This document shows, piece after piece, positions 48,173-57,104 of a stretch of DNA of 64,000 nt. Numbering within the stretch: position 1 is the stretch's first letter; every line of letters begins with the position of its first letter. Origin of the DNA: an uncultured Pseudomonadales bacterium (GTDB lineage Bacteria; Pseudomonadota; Gammaproteobacteria; Pseudomonadales; Cellvibrionaceae); the NCBI GenBank assembly GCA_947487765.1, contig CANKXO010000003.1, forward strand, positions 434,001 to 498,000, read 5' to 3'. Position numbers and translations under genes: made by a program. A model generated the notes under the pieces. The model was given only the letters and a program-made list of their open reading frames with translations, was not told the origin of the DNA and did no database searches.

Positions 48173-49132
48173 CTAGGCAACGATTGTGCGTTGGAAACCT
48201 CGCTCAATATCTGCAGGCTTTAAATTTTTCTGATCGCCAATAACGACTAATTGAGATACCAGCTGCTCCTCAGAGGCTTTATATCTTTCCAACGTTGCGC
48301 GATAACCGACAAGGTCAAACTTAAATAGTTTTTCTGGAGCATCTGAAAAACGCAGTAAACCCTTAGCCCTCAAACACACATCTGGAAGCGTTTTTATAAA
48401 CTGCTCAAAATAGTGCCTATCAATCAGTGCCTTTGTTTCACCACTCCAGTGCCGATACTGTTTCTTATGGTCAACCTTTTTTTGGAAAGGTGTTTGATAG
48501 CGATTAACTTTTTTGTTTTGTAACTGGCAACCAATAATTAAATCTATGGAAATATCTGAATATTCAGTTTCTACTATTTTGGTATAGGGTGCTGCCTCAC
48601 AAAAAATATTTTTTATGTCGTCTATTTGTTTTGTAGACGCTATATCCGATTTATTGAGAAGAATTAAATCACTTGCTACAGCATGATCAATAATTTGCTC
48701 AGCATCCTCAAACGCCAAACTGGAAAAACGCTCTGCATCTAATAAATATAAACGAGAATCCAATCGAGTTAAGCCTGCAGATTCTAATGCATTGATAGAC
48801 GAATCAAGTGCCCGAGGGTCCGCAACACCACTGGCTTCAATGACAATAATATCTGGTGGATTCTTTTCTCGAGAAAAATCAGCAATGGATCCGACAAGAT
48901 CATCATTCAATGAACAACAAACGCACCCATTCTGCAAGGAAATACGATCAGCTTCAACTGTCTCAACCAAAGTATGATCAATATTAATGTCGCCAAAATC
49001 ATTAACAAAAACGACTATACGCTTGCCATCTGCTTGCAGTAATATTTGATTAACAAGCGTTGTTTTCCCAGCCCCCAGGAAACCACCTATCGTTATAATT
49101 GGTAATCGTTCGCCCATACTTTCAACTGACAT
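48173..49132 (-). CDS. CobW/COG0523 GTPase, putative metallochaperone
   Basis: 319 aa. Walker A GGFLGAGKT (16-24), the metal-binding CxCC at C70-C72-C73 and EASGVADP switch region are the COG0523 signature. This group moves Zn, Co or Fe to client metalloenzymes. The gene overlaps the amidohydrolase gene by 11 bp and is last in the operon, so that likely metal-dependent enzyme is the best candidate client. Metal unknown. Confidence 0.88.
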   Translation of the reverse strand: MSVESMGERLPIITIGGFLGAGKTTLVNQILLQADGKRIVVFVNDFGDINIDHTLVETVEADRISLQNGCVCCSLNDDLVGSIADFSREKNPPDIIVIEASGVADPRALDSSINALESAGLTRLDSRLYLLDAERFSSLAFEDAEQIIDHAVASDLILLNKSDIASTKQIDDIKNIFCEAAPYTKIVETEYSDISIDLIIGCQLQNKKVNRYQTPFQKKVDHKKQYRHWSGETKALIDRHYFEQFIKTLPDVCLRAKGLLRFSDAPEKLFKFDLVGYRATLERYKASEEQLVSQLVVIGDQKNLKPADIERGFQRTIVA

Positions 49133-50753
49133 TTAACTTTGGCCATACTTGCTCTCCAGCAAGATAGGTTGCTTCCACGTTAATAGCAGTTAAAGATGCC
49201 GGAGCACTCAGCAATGGATTGGTGTCCAATATGACAAGATCAGCATGCTTTCCTGGCGTGATAGAGCCTAGCTTCTCTTCCATCCCTATTTGATAAGCCG
49301 CATCAATAGTGACAGAGCGTAAAGCGGTTTCGATATCGATGCATTCCTCTGGACCTAAACAGCGGCCATCCCCAGCCAATCGTGTCGTTGCTGCCTGCAT
49401 TAACTGCAAGGCGGAAGGGTCTGTCATTGGCGTATCTGCATGAAGGCTAATACGCATACCTTCCTTTGCAGCAGAACCTGCAGGCATATAATGTGCTGCA
49501 CGCTCAGGGCCAAATAATGCATCCTCAATGGGAGCCCCCCAATGCGTAATATGATTGATAAAAAAACTACAGAGAACACCTAGCTGATGCGCCCTTTCAA
49601 CCTGGTCAGTACGCATCAATGCGCAGTGCTCTAACCGGAAGCGATGATCACGACGGGGATTTTTTTTCAGCAGCTCTTCAATTAGATCGAGCACCATATC
49701 AATAGTTCGATCCCCTTGCGTATGCACGGTCATCTGCCAACCTGCTTCAAAATAGGTATAAACCATTTTCTCAAAATATTCCTGAGGATAGTTGGTTGAA
49801 CCTGTATGACCTGGCTTAAGGTGCATTTTTTCTAGAGTAATTTCAGACTGTAAATAAGGTTGCGTTAACCAAATATTACCAATAAAAGGTGAGCCATCCG
49901 CATGAATTTTGACACCAGCCATCCACAAACGGTCTTCGCCCACAGACATGTTTTCTACTGTCATATCAGCAGTTGTCGCTTGTTGGTAAGCGGCTATTCT
50001 CGGTAAAGGTAACCTCTTCTTTAAAGCACTTAGATAATATGCTTTATAAAATGGCATATAGAGATGTTCAGTGACGGTTGTAATTCCATTTTGAATAAGG
50101 TCGTTAATTGACACTTTAAATTCATCACTTAAACGATCATCTCCCCAAGCTGTATAGAAGGTTTCCAATGCACGCCATGTTATTGCCTCTTCGATTTTAC
50201 CTGTTGGTCGCCCGTTAGCATCCCGCTCAATTATACTACCTGTGGGTGTTTCAAAGTGCTCATCAATACCGCAAACATTGAAACCTGCAGAATTCATAAA
50301 TAACGCATGACAGTTAGAGGTTTGAATACCAATCGGGTTGTTGGGTGCAATCTCATCGAGCACTTCTCTGGTTGGCATTTCCATGTCAGGATGAAGCTGC
50401 GCATCTAAACCAAAAAATAAGAGGTATTCACCAGGCTTTGCAACTGCCACACGCCTTTTAACTTTCGCCAAAAGTGCAGCGTATGTTGGTACTGTTTCAG
50501 CACGCACATCAACAACTGGGGCTCCGCGGGTTTTTGCTGCCCACAAAGGGTGTGAGTGCGCATCAATAAAACCAGGCAACAAACATCGTCCAGCTAAATT
50601 AATACGTATCCCAGTTGAATTAAATTCCGCATCAAGATCTGATAAAAAACCGACCTGAAAAATTTTTCCATCACGAACAAGCACGGCTTCAGGTTGGTTA
50701 AAATTTTCATCAACTGTGATAATTGTGCCACCGAAAAATAATATATCTACCAT
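49122..50753 (-). CDS. Amidohydrolase (YtcJ-like, TIM-barrel)
   Basis: 543 aa. Amidohydrolase superfamily: metal-binding motif GFIDAHSHPLW with H66 and H68, later histidines in FRLEHCALM and SLHADTPM, and an end block HADLVILDTNP. The nearest described type is YtcJ, which is a hydrolase of uncertain natural substrate. It is co-transcribed with a GYD protein upstream, an ABC importer and a CobW GTPase, so it probably splits an imported, likely amide- or imide-bearing compound. Overlaps the CobW gene. Confidence 0.88.
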   Translation of the reverse strand: MVDILFFGGTIITVDENFNQPEAVLVRDGKIFQVGFLSDLDAEFNSTGIRINLAGRCLLPGFIDAHSHPLWAAKTRGAPVVDVRAETVPTYAALLAKVKRRVAVAKPGEYLLFFGLDAQLHPDMEMPTREVLDEIAPNNPIGIQTSNCHALFMNSAGFNVCGIDEHFETPTGSIIERDANGRPTGKIEEAITWRALETFYTAWGDDRLSDEFKVSINDLIQNGITTVTEHLYMPFYKAYYLSALKKRLPLPRIAAYQQATTADMTVENMSVGEDRLWMAGVKIHADGSPFIGNIWLTQPYLQSEITLEKMHLKPGHTGSTNYPQEYFEKMVYTYFEAGWQMTVHTQGDRTIDMVLDLIEELLKKNPRRDHRFRLEHCALMRTDQVERAHQLGVLCSFFINHITHWGAPIEDALFGPERAAHYMPAGSAAKEGMRISLHADTPMTDPSALQLMQAATTRLAGDGRCLGPEECIDIETALRSVTIDAAYQIGMEEKLGSITPGKHADLVILDTNPLLSAPASLTAINVEATYLAGEQVWPKLNVS

Positions 50754-50796
50754 AGTTAACTCTTAATACTTGCCTCTCTTATTGATATCAGTATTT

Positions 50797-51129
50797 TTAA
50801 TCCATGGCCACATAACTATCACGCAATTTTCCCGCTCTTTTTTGTGAGTCTATAAATTCTTCGTTAGTAAATAAGGGGATGACTTTATGGTACTGGCACA
50901 TACCACTAGCTTCTGCCAGGTGCATATTGGCAGCGACGCTTGCCATATCAGGCATTTCATAAATAAACATCATGTCATATTCACCACAGGTACCATAAGC
51001 GTGAAGAAGTTTCCCGCCCATTGCAGGCACAGCATTGCGCGCCACTTCAGCTCGATCACTAGGCGTGTCTAGCATTTTTGCTTTTTTATCGTTTTCATAT
51101 TTAATTAACATTGCAACAAGTACTGTCAT
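50797..51129 (-). CDS. GYD-domain small protein
   Basis: 110 aa, cytosolic. A ferredoxin-like dimeric alpha/beta barrel of the GYD type: MTVLVAMLIKYENDKK at the start, VPAMGGKLLHAYGTCGEYDMMFIYEMPD (about 34-61) with the G-x-Y-D motif. Function of the family is poorly defined; some bind small metabolites. It lies 3 bp after the permease gene and 43 bp before the amidohydrolase gene. Confidence 0.8.
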   Translation of the reverse strand: MTVLVAMLIKYENDKKAKMLDTPSDRAEVARNAVPAMGGKLLHAYGTCGEYDMMFIYEMPDMASVAANMHLAEASGMCQYHKVIPLFTNEEFIDSQKRAGKLRDSYVAMD

Positions 51130-51132
51130 TTC

Positions 51133-52680
51133 TTATCTCCGTTTACCTTGAATAATGCGATCAAGAATCATGGCACAAAACAGAATGGCTAAGCCTGCAA
51201 GTATGCCTTGACCTTCGGATGCGTATTGAAGTGCCTCTAAAACATCTTCCCCTAAACCTTTAGCGCCGATTAATGATGCGATAACAACCATTGCCAAGCT
51301 TAAAAGAATTGTTTGATTAATTCCGGCCATAATAGAAGGTGCTGCCAGCGGCAGGTCGACCTTCCAAAGTAGATAACGTTTGTTTGCACCAAAAGCCATC
51401 GCTGCCTCACGCACTGACTCTGGCACTCCCTTAAGCCCTAATACAGTAAGGCGCACAACGGGTGAGCCACCAAAAATCATCGTTGCAATAATTGCTGCTG
51501 GCTTACCTGTTCCAAAAAAAGCAATGACAGGAATCAAGTAAACAAAGGCTGGCATAGTTTGCATGAAATCCAATATTGGCCGCACAAATGAATACAGTCG
51601 CGAACTTCGTGCGCAGGCGATGCCTAATGGGATACCCAGTGCAATACTGATACAAGCCGCCGTACCTAACAGCGCCATGGTTTTCATACTTTTATCCCAA
51701 AAGCCAAGGTAGCCGAGATAAGCTAAGGCCGCTGCAGTAAAAATTGCCGCTCGCCATCCCGCAGAAAGTCCCGTCAGCAATAAAATAAACCCACCCATCA
51801 CTGGCCACGGCGTTTCTACAAAAATGGTTTCGAGTGCATCCAGTACTGTTTTAATACCCAGCGTTAAACCATCAAAAAACCATTCCGAGCTGACTGCTGT
51901 TGAGCTCATCCATTCTTTAATTCCATCTGCTATTCCGGTTTGCAATGCGGGGTCAGTTGGAAAACTCTGCAACATTTCTACTTGCGAAGGAAAGCCAAAT
52001 TTTAATGAACATGCGATATAGGTCACCAATGCCAAAACAATCGCAACAATTGTTCTTGATGCACTGATACCTGCTGCAATCGATCTATCTGAACGCCATT
52101 TTGTATAACGTTGCTGCAGTGCAGGATTAGCAATAATAGCTTGAATAATTTTGACAATGAATAATACCGTAACACCTGTCACTATCAACATAAGCGCGGT
52201 ATCTTGTGCAGCCTGAGCGTCTGCTTTTATACCTACAACCGCACGCTCTAACGATGCAATAGCATTCTCAAAGGTAGCAACTTTTTCAGGATCATTAATT
52301 TTTGCGTTAGCCAGTTGTTCGCGGCGCACACCGAGTGTTTGTTCAATACCGCCAAGCCGTTGCAAAATTGGCGCACCTAAATCGCCCCATATGCCACGCG
52401 CTATTTGTACGACTGCCAATGTCTCAATAGCAATAAAAGGTAAGAAATACGACCAGAGGTTACGCACACCAAACCAAATAGAACCCAATAACCAGGCCGC
52501 CCAATTGAAGGTAAACTTAAAGCCACGTTGATCACCAATTTTTTTAAACTGGTCACGATAGTAGCTCTCATTACTGCCGACAAAATCTACAACAGCACTA
52601 TCAAGTCCATTTTTTTTAATCGTTTGTTGTGCGTCTTGAAGAACATTTTCTGCTTTATCAAGATTGTCTAAGGTTTTCAT
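51133..52680 (-). CDS. Glycine-betaine-type ABC permease with an N-terminal DUF2628-like extension
   Basis: 515 aa, much longer than ProW-type permeases (about 270-350). Residues about 55-80 (FTFNWAAWLLGSIWFGVR) look like the core of DUF2628; two or three further hydrophobic segments and a charged coiled stretch follow. The C-terminal half is a standard permease with the EAA loop (EAAMAFGANKRYLLWKVDLPLAAP). Its start overlaps the stop of the ATPase gene by one base. Imports a quaternary-amine-like solute with the ATPase and the binding protein. Confidence 0.88.
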   Translation of the reverse strand: MKTLDNLDKAENVLQDAQQTIKKNGLDSAVVDFVGSNESYYRDQFKKIGDQRGFKFTFNWAAWLLGSIWFGVRNLWSYFLPFIAIETLAVVQIARGIWGDLGAPILQRLGGIEQTLGVRREQLANAKINDPEKVATFENAIASLERAVVGIKADAQAAQDTALMLIVTGVTVLFIVKIIQAIIANPALQQRYTKWRSDRSIAAGISASRTIVAIVLALVTYIACSLKFGFPSQVEMLQSFPTDPALQTGIADGIKEWMSSTAVSSEWFFDGLTLGIKTVLDALETIFVETPWPVMGGFILLLTGLSAGWRAAIFTAAALAYLGYLGFWDKSMKTMALLGTAACISIALGIPLGIACARSSRLYSFVRPILDFMQTMPAFVYLIPVIAFFGTGKPAAIIATMIFGGSPVVRLTVLGLKGVPESVREAAMAFGANKRYLLWKVDLPLAAPSIMAGINQTILLSLAMVVIASLIGAKGLGEDVLEALQYASEGQGILAGLAILFCAMILDRIIQGKRR

Positions 52681-53720
52681 TATGCTTCTGTCCCCGTCAC
52701 AACACCGTTTAGCAGGTCATTTTTAGTCACAACACCTAGCGTTACATGGCTGGCATCTTTAATGATAATAGGATTCTCCAAACCCACAGACACTGTAATC
52801 ATTTCTTTTAGAGTTGCATCTTCAGACATTTGCATAGCGTCATCAGGCACAACACCTCCTTGAGCAATAAACTCTTCCATCGGTGTTAATAAACTATGAG
52901 CCCGAATGAGATTAATGCGCGATATGCCCGCAACAAAATCGGCTACATATTTATCAGCGGGATGCATAATAATGTCTTCTGGCGTCCCAACCTGAACAAT
53001 GATGCCGTCTCGCATGATTGCAATTCGATCGCCAATACGTACGGCCTCATCAAGATCATGAGTGATAAACACCGTTGTTTTATTCATCACTGCCGCAAGC
53101 TTAGAAAACTCATCCTGAAGCTGGCGACGAATCAATGGATCTAGTGCACTAAAAGGTTCATCCATTAATAACACATCGGCATCAGCAGCAATAGCCCGAG
53201 CTAAACCTACACGTTGTTGCATACCGCCAGAAAGTTCATGAGCAAACTTATCGCCCCAGGCGCCCAACTCAACCATTTGCAGTGCGTTTTCTGCAGCAGT
53301 CCAGCGCTCATTCTGTGATAAGCCCCGCACTTCTAATGGCATCGCCACATTATCGCGAACAGAGCGATGTGGCATAAGTCCAAAATCTTGAAAGACCATC
53401 GCAATTTTTCGATTACGAACTTGCAATAACTCTGTTTCATTTAACGCCATGATGTCTTGCCCATCGACTATAACCTTACCTGCTGTTGGAGTCAGCAAGC
53501 GATTAATGTGACGCACTAAAGTAGATTTTCCACTTCCAGAAAGGCCCATGACACAAAATATTTCACCACGCTTTACTGAGAAGCTTGCATCAGCAACACC
53601 GACAACACAGTCGTATTTTTCTAGTATTTCTTTTTTCGAAAGACCATCCTGCTGAACAGCTTGAAGCGCTTCCTGAGATTTCTCTCCGAATATTTTCCAG
53701 ACACCACTGATATCAATCAT
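52680..53720 (-). CDS. ABC transporter ATPase, ProV-like with CBS
   Basis: 346 aa. Walker A GLSGSGKST (around residue 60), signature LSGGMQQRVGLARA, Walker B DVLLMDEPFSAL and the H-loop ITHDLDE. The extended C-terminus contains one CBS-like stretch (ENPIIIKDASHVTLGVVTKNDLL), which in OpuA/ProV-type systems senses ionic strength or nucleotide. Overlaps the permease gene at ATGA. Energises uptake with the permease above. Confidence 0.9.
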   Translation of the reverse strand: MIDISGVWKIFGEKSQEALQAVQQDGLSKKEILEKYDCVVGVADASFSVKRGEIFCVMGLSGSGKSTLVRHINRLLTPTAGKVIVDGQDIMALNETELLQVRNRKIAMVFQDFGLMPHRSVRDNVAMPLEVRGLSQNERWTAAENALQMVELGAWGDKFAHELSGGMQQRVGLARAIAADADVLLMDEPFSALDPLIRRQLQDEFSKLAAVMNKTTVFITHDLDEAVRIGDRIAIMRDGIIVQVGTPEDIIMHPADKYVADFVAGISRINLIRAHSLLTPMEEFIAQGGVVPDDAMQMSEDATLKEMITVSVGLENPIIIKDASHVTLGVVTKNDLLNGVVTGTEA

Positions 53721-53813
53721 GACTGACTCCAGTGCAATACGTTAACTCAAACACCACGCCACCTTATGCTTTCGGAAAAGCACGTACTGTTTATTTTTAT
53801 GAGAAGGAAAATC

Positions 53814-53835
53814 CCTCAGAGCATTTACTCTGAGG
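53814..53835 (-). other. Intercistronic hairpin between binding-protein and ATPase genes
   Basis: CCTCAGAG (53814-53821) pairs with CTCTGAGG (53828-53835). Placed after the binding-protein gene, it may protect or terminate part of the transcript, giving more binding protein than ATPase and permease, as in other ABC operons. Confidence 0.55.
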
Positions 53836-53854
53836 AAAAATTATTGAGAATAAC

Positions 53855-54820
53855 TTATAGGCCCAGCCATTTATCCACACGATCAGAGTTTTTTGCGACC
53901 CATTCTCGAGCAACTTCCTGGCTGTCACGTTTTTTAACGACAATCTCATGAGTCCAGTTATTAACGGTGTCAGTATCCAGTGCTAACTTCGATAACATAG
54001 AAGCAACATCAGGCACACGCTTTTCTAAAGATCGAGAGTAACCAACATGAATACTTTTTTCTTTATCTGCTGTTAATACTTTAGAGTTTTCAAACCACTT
54101 TGGATCTTCAGCTGGCTGCTTCATATCATAACTAGCTGAATCAAAAGCAGGCTCTTCTAGACGAACCATATCAAAAACAAACCAGTTGTAATGGGGCGCA
54201 TAACAGTAGAAAGCAAATCCTTCTTTTTTATTAATGGAGTCTTTAATTGAGGCAGTAGCAATCTCTTCTTCTGCCTGAATTGGCTTAAAGAAATTACCAA
54301 TACCATAATCACGCACTTTCACTAAGTTAATCTTTGTCGATGCCCAACCCGGTGCGCCAACCCATATATCACCCATGCCATCACCATCACGATCCATCAG
54401 TTTCGCAACTTCGGGGGTAGCAAGATCGAATATCGATTTAACATTGTGCTTTTCACTAAATTTACGTGATACACAAAATCCAGAGCGACCTTTGTAACTA
54501 TTTTGGCTAAGAGCAACCGTTTTCTTTGTGCCGACATATTCGTCTGTAAAATTAGACTGATTAGGCAACCAAACATCTGGATGCACATCAATTTCACCCT
54601 TACCTCGATCCATCGCTTTAAAAACAACGGCATTAGTTCCCGGTACAAGCTCGGCTTTCCCGCCTAATTTATCTTCGATAACCACTTTGACAAGACCCGC
54701 AATGGCACGTCCACTCGCCCAATTCGGCTCCGCAATCTTTACAACATCTTGAGCAAAACTAGTCGCCGTAGTTACCATGACCATGGCTATAGACTGCAAT
54801 GTAATTTTCCACATTTTCAT
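53855..54820 (-). CDS. Glycine-betaine-type ABC substrate-binding protein
   Basis: 321 aa from ATG 54820, preceded by GGGAG. A longer frame from 54901 would run across the operator sites and put 27 residues before the signal peptide, so it is rejected. Signal peptide about residues 1-21 (ending FAQD). The OpuAC-like fold starts VKIAEPNWASGRAIAGLV, then VVFKAMDRGKGEIDVHPDVWLPNQ, YDFAFYCYAPHYNWFVFD-type aromatic box (FYCYAPHYNW) and KKRDSQEVAREW at the end. The aromatic box favours a trimethylammonium or related cationic solute. First gene of the operon under the divergent GntR regulator. Confidence 0.88.
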   Translation of the reverse strand: MKMWKITLQSIAMVMVTTATSFAQDVVKIAEPNWASGRAIAGLVKVVIEDKLGGKAELVPGTNAVVFKAMDRGKGEIDVHPDVWLPNQSNFTDEYVGTKKTVALSQNSYKGRSGFCVSRKFSEKHNVKSIFDLATPEVAKLMDRDGDGMGDIWVGAPGWASTKINLVKVRDYGIGNFFKPIQAEEEIATASIKDSINKKEGFAFYCYAPHYNWFVFDMVRLEEPAFDSASYDMKQPAEDPKWFENSKVLTADKEKSIHVGYSRSLEKRVPDVASMLSKLALDTDTVNNWTHEIVVKKRDSQEVAREWVAKNSDRVDKWLGL

Positions 54821-54856
54821 TGATACACTCCCACACCTGTTATATTTATTAGTCGT

Positions 54857-54937
54857 TGAAATGTTAATTAGAATATCTAACATTTCAATTATTGACCGCA
54901 CCCATCTAACATGTCAAGATGTTTTTCTAACATGTCA
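54857..54937. promoter_or_regulatory. Cluster of four TAACATKTCA half-sites (candidate GntR operators)
   Basis: One half-site is reversed (TGAAATGTTA, 54857-54866) and forms a perfect 10-bp inverted repeat with TAACATTTCA (54878-54887). Two more forward copies, TAACATGTCA, lie at 54907-54916 and 54928-54937. Start-to-start spacings are 21, 29 and 21 bp. It is the shared control region of the GntR gene and the transporter operon. Confidence 0.75.
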
Positions 54938-55006
54938 GATGAAAATATTTGCGCCAACAACTATTAAACTAGCCTTAATCAACAAACCAAAAGGAGAACT
55001 CTATCG

Positions 55007-55699
55007 ATGTTTTCGCAATGCGAACTCCAACATTCATCAAATAACTCTGGCCTCATTCAGCCACTAAAGCTTAAAGATGAGGCCTTTATTACACTAGAAC
55101 GGCTGATCGTTAATGGAGAGCTCGCGCCAGGCCAATGGGTATCTGAAACCGACCTTATCGAAGCATCTGGCCACAAAAGAGCCTCTGTACGCTCGGCAAT
55201 TCAACGACTTGCAGACCAGGGTTTGATCAGTATCTTCCCCCGTCGTGGCACTCAAATCTGCCCTCTCGATTACACCCAACAATTTCGCGCACTGGAGCTA
55301 CGCCGCGTAGTAGAAAGGTTGATTTCTAGTTCAGCCGCAAAACGTGCGAGTGATAAGCAAAAAGAGACGTTTACACAAATTGCTGAAGATTTCAGAGAAG
55401 CCGCACTGAAATCAGATCAAACAGCAATGACAGAGTTGGACTTAAAAAACTACTCCTTGATGCTACAAGCAGCAGATAACGCTTTTGCATCGAAAGCGAT
55501 GACTTCAGTTAAAGGGCTTTCTCGACGCTTTTGGGTCTTACATCAAGAAAAGTATGGGGACGTAGTACAAATGGCTAATGTTCACGCTAATGTAGCATCA
55601 GCAATCGCGTCTGGACAACCCGAAGAAGCAGAAAGGGCGACATCTAAAGTTATAGATTATGTCGAAAAATTTACACTAGAAGTTGTTGGCTACAGCTGA
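55007..55699 (+). CDS. GntR-family regulator (FCD/FadR subgroup)
   Basis: 230 aa, ATG 55007 with AAGGAG 10 bp upstream. Winged HTH (about 23-85: ITLERLIVNGELAPGQWVSETDLIEASG then RRGTQI), then an all-helical FCD effector domain (about 90-220). Divergent from the ABC/amidohydrolase operon, with four likely operator half-sites between them, so it should regulate both and be released by the imported compound or a derivative. Confidence 0.9.
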   Translation: MFSQCELQHSSNNSGLIQPLKLKDEAFITLERLIVNGELAPGQWVSETDLIEASGHKRASVRSAIQRLADQGLISIFPRRGTQICPLDYTQQFRALELRRVVERLISSSAAKRASDKQKETFTQIAEDFREAALKSDQTAMTELDLKNYSLMLQAADNAFASKAMTSVKGLSRRFWVLHQEKYGDVVQMANVHANVASAIASGQPEEAERATSKVIDYVEKFTLEVVGYS

Positions 55700-55705
55700 T
55701 ACGCC

Positions 55706-55740
55706 AAAAAATGAGGGAATTACTACACGCAGTTCCCTCA
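55706..55740 (-). terminator. Terminator of the DUF-type membrane protein gene
   Basis: TGAGGGAA (55712-55719) pairs with TTCCCTCA (55733-55740); on the minus strand it is followed by a run of six T. It can also stop the convergent GntR transcript. Confidence 0.8.
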
Positions 55741-55756
55741 AACTGACTAACAGATT

Positions 55757-56287
55757 TTAATGGGTGATAACTTTAGAAAATGGGTTGATAAAAGTAGTAT
55801 CCTCTCCAGCCTTACGTATGGACTGGATTTGGCTCACGGTTTCTTCAACTGCTGATTTTTGAGAAGGGCTCACATCGACAAGAACCAAATATTTACCTTC
55901 TTCGATATCCTTATGGAAACGACGAATTTTATAATTTTCATTAGAAACGCCGACAAGGCCACCTACCCAAGCACCAAACATTGAAAATAAAATAATTCCA
56001 GCAGCCTGCCACATCCAGTTCAAACTGGCGCCCCAGGAAGTTTGGAGGGCAATGTAACAGACAAATAAAACGCCTAAGGTAAACCCTATCAAAACCCCTC
56101 GTTCACCAGATCGAATAATATCTAACTCTTGCAAGGGGGAGGTGCTATGAAGGTGGTGGCGCACAATATTCGCCTTATCTTGACCCAGCACATGAAAATT
56201 CCAATCTGTAATACCTTCCTCGTGAAGGCGCTCAGACAAACGTTCCGCCGCATCAATACTTTCTGTAAGGTAATATAATCGTTTCAT
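55757..56287 (-). CDS. Two-span membrane protein with glycine-rich zipper
   Basis: 176 aa. Soluble N-terminal part (about 1-66), two hydrophobic segments (about 68-82 and 92-115, GGLVGVSNENY after a G-A-W-V-G-G run), then a soluble end. Resembles general-stress type proteins of the 17M/YflT group in its first half (LTESIDAAERLSERLHEEGI), but the family is not firm. The glycine spacing in the second membrane segment suggests helix packing. Strong AAGGAG site before ATG 56287. Confidence 0.55.
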   Translation of the reverse strand: MKRLYYLTESIDAAERLSERLHEEGITDWNFHVLGQDKANIVRHHLHSTSPLQELDIIRSGERGVLIGFTLGVLFVCYIALQTSWGASLNWMWQAAGIILFSMFGAWVGGLVGVSNENYKIRRFHKDIEEGKYLVLVDVSPSQKSAVEETVSQIQSIRKAGEDTTFINPFSKVITH

Positions 56288-56430
56288 TATGATCTCCTTT
56301 ACTAAGTGTTATAACTAATACACCAAAAAGGAGATTAAAGTTTACATTTTGATAAGACTAAATGTGAATAATAATTTTTTTTTAAACTCTAAATAACAAT
56401 AAGCGATCCTTTACTGTAGATTAATAATGT

Positions 56431-57045
56431 TTAACGACTAGAAAGTGCTAAAAACCCCGAAGCACATAATAAAGCAGAGCCTCCGGCTCGATTTAATGCC
56501 GCTGGATGCTTTTTTATAAAACCAAGAAACTTGTTAGCTGATAACCCATAAAGCATTACCCACGTAAAATCTAACACAGCCATTGTAGGGCACATAATAG
56601 CCATCTGCTGAAAAATGGGCTCCGAGGGATCAATAAATTGTGGGAAAAAGGCAGTAAAAAATACAATCGCTTTAGGATTGCCTGCTGCAACAAAAAAACC
56701 ACTCCAAAAAAGCTGCTTCGATGATATATGACCTTGCTGTATTTGCTGAGCGGCAAATGTTGGTCGAGCGAAAAACATCTTGCAACCCATATAAACTAAC
56801 GTTAGTACACCGAGCCACTTGATAAGATAAAAAGCAAATTCAGAGCTCGCGATAATCGCACCAAGCCCTAAGGACACAATGACCATCTGTAAAAAATTTG
56901 CGGAGATATCACCTAGTGCAGTGATAGCAGTTTTTCTGACTCCATAATGAAGCGAATGAACAACACCCAGCAAAATACTCGGGCCAGGTGTCATTGTTAA
57001 AATAAGAGATGCAGCGACAAAAGCAAGCCAAGTTTCTATATTCAT
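56431..57045 (-). CDS. LysE/RhtB-family amino acid exporter
   Basis: 204 aa, about six membrane segments. Starts MNIETWLAFVAASLILTMTPGPSILLGV, the RhtB signature; GFFVAAGNPKAIVFFTAFFPQF is the second conserved block. Exports amino acids or their analogues from the cytosol. A LysR gene lies downstream of its start on the same strand and could regulate it. Confidence 0.88.
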   Translation of the reverse strand: MNIETWLAFVAASLILTMTPGPSILLGVVHSLHYGVRKTAITALGDISANFLQMVIVSLGLGAIIASSEFAFYLIKWLGVLTLVYMGCKMFFARPTFAAQQIQQGHISSKQLFWSGFFVAAGNPKAIVFFTAFFPQFIDPSEPIFQQMAIMCPTMAVLDFTWVMLYGLSANKFLGFIKKHPAALNRAGGSALLCASGFLALSSR

Positions 57046-57104
57046 AACGGTTATTTTGAATTATTACAAAAAGTTACTTAATGAAAGCCATTATTAAACA
57101 AGAA

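Noticed and set aside
54821-54901. Longer N-terminus of the binding protein from 54901
   Set aside because: It would place 27 residues before the signal peptide and cover operator half-sites; ATG 54820 has a ribosome site.
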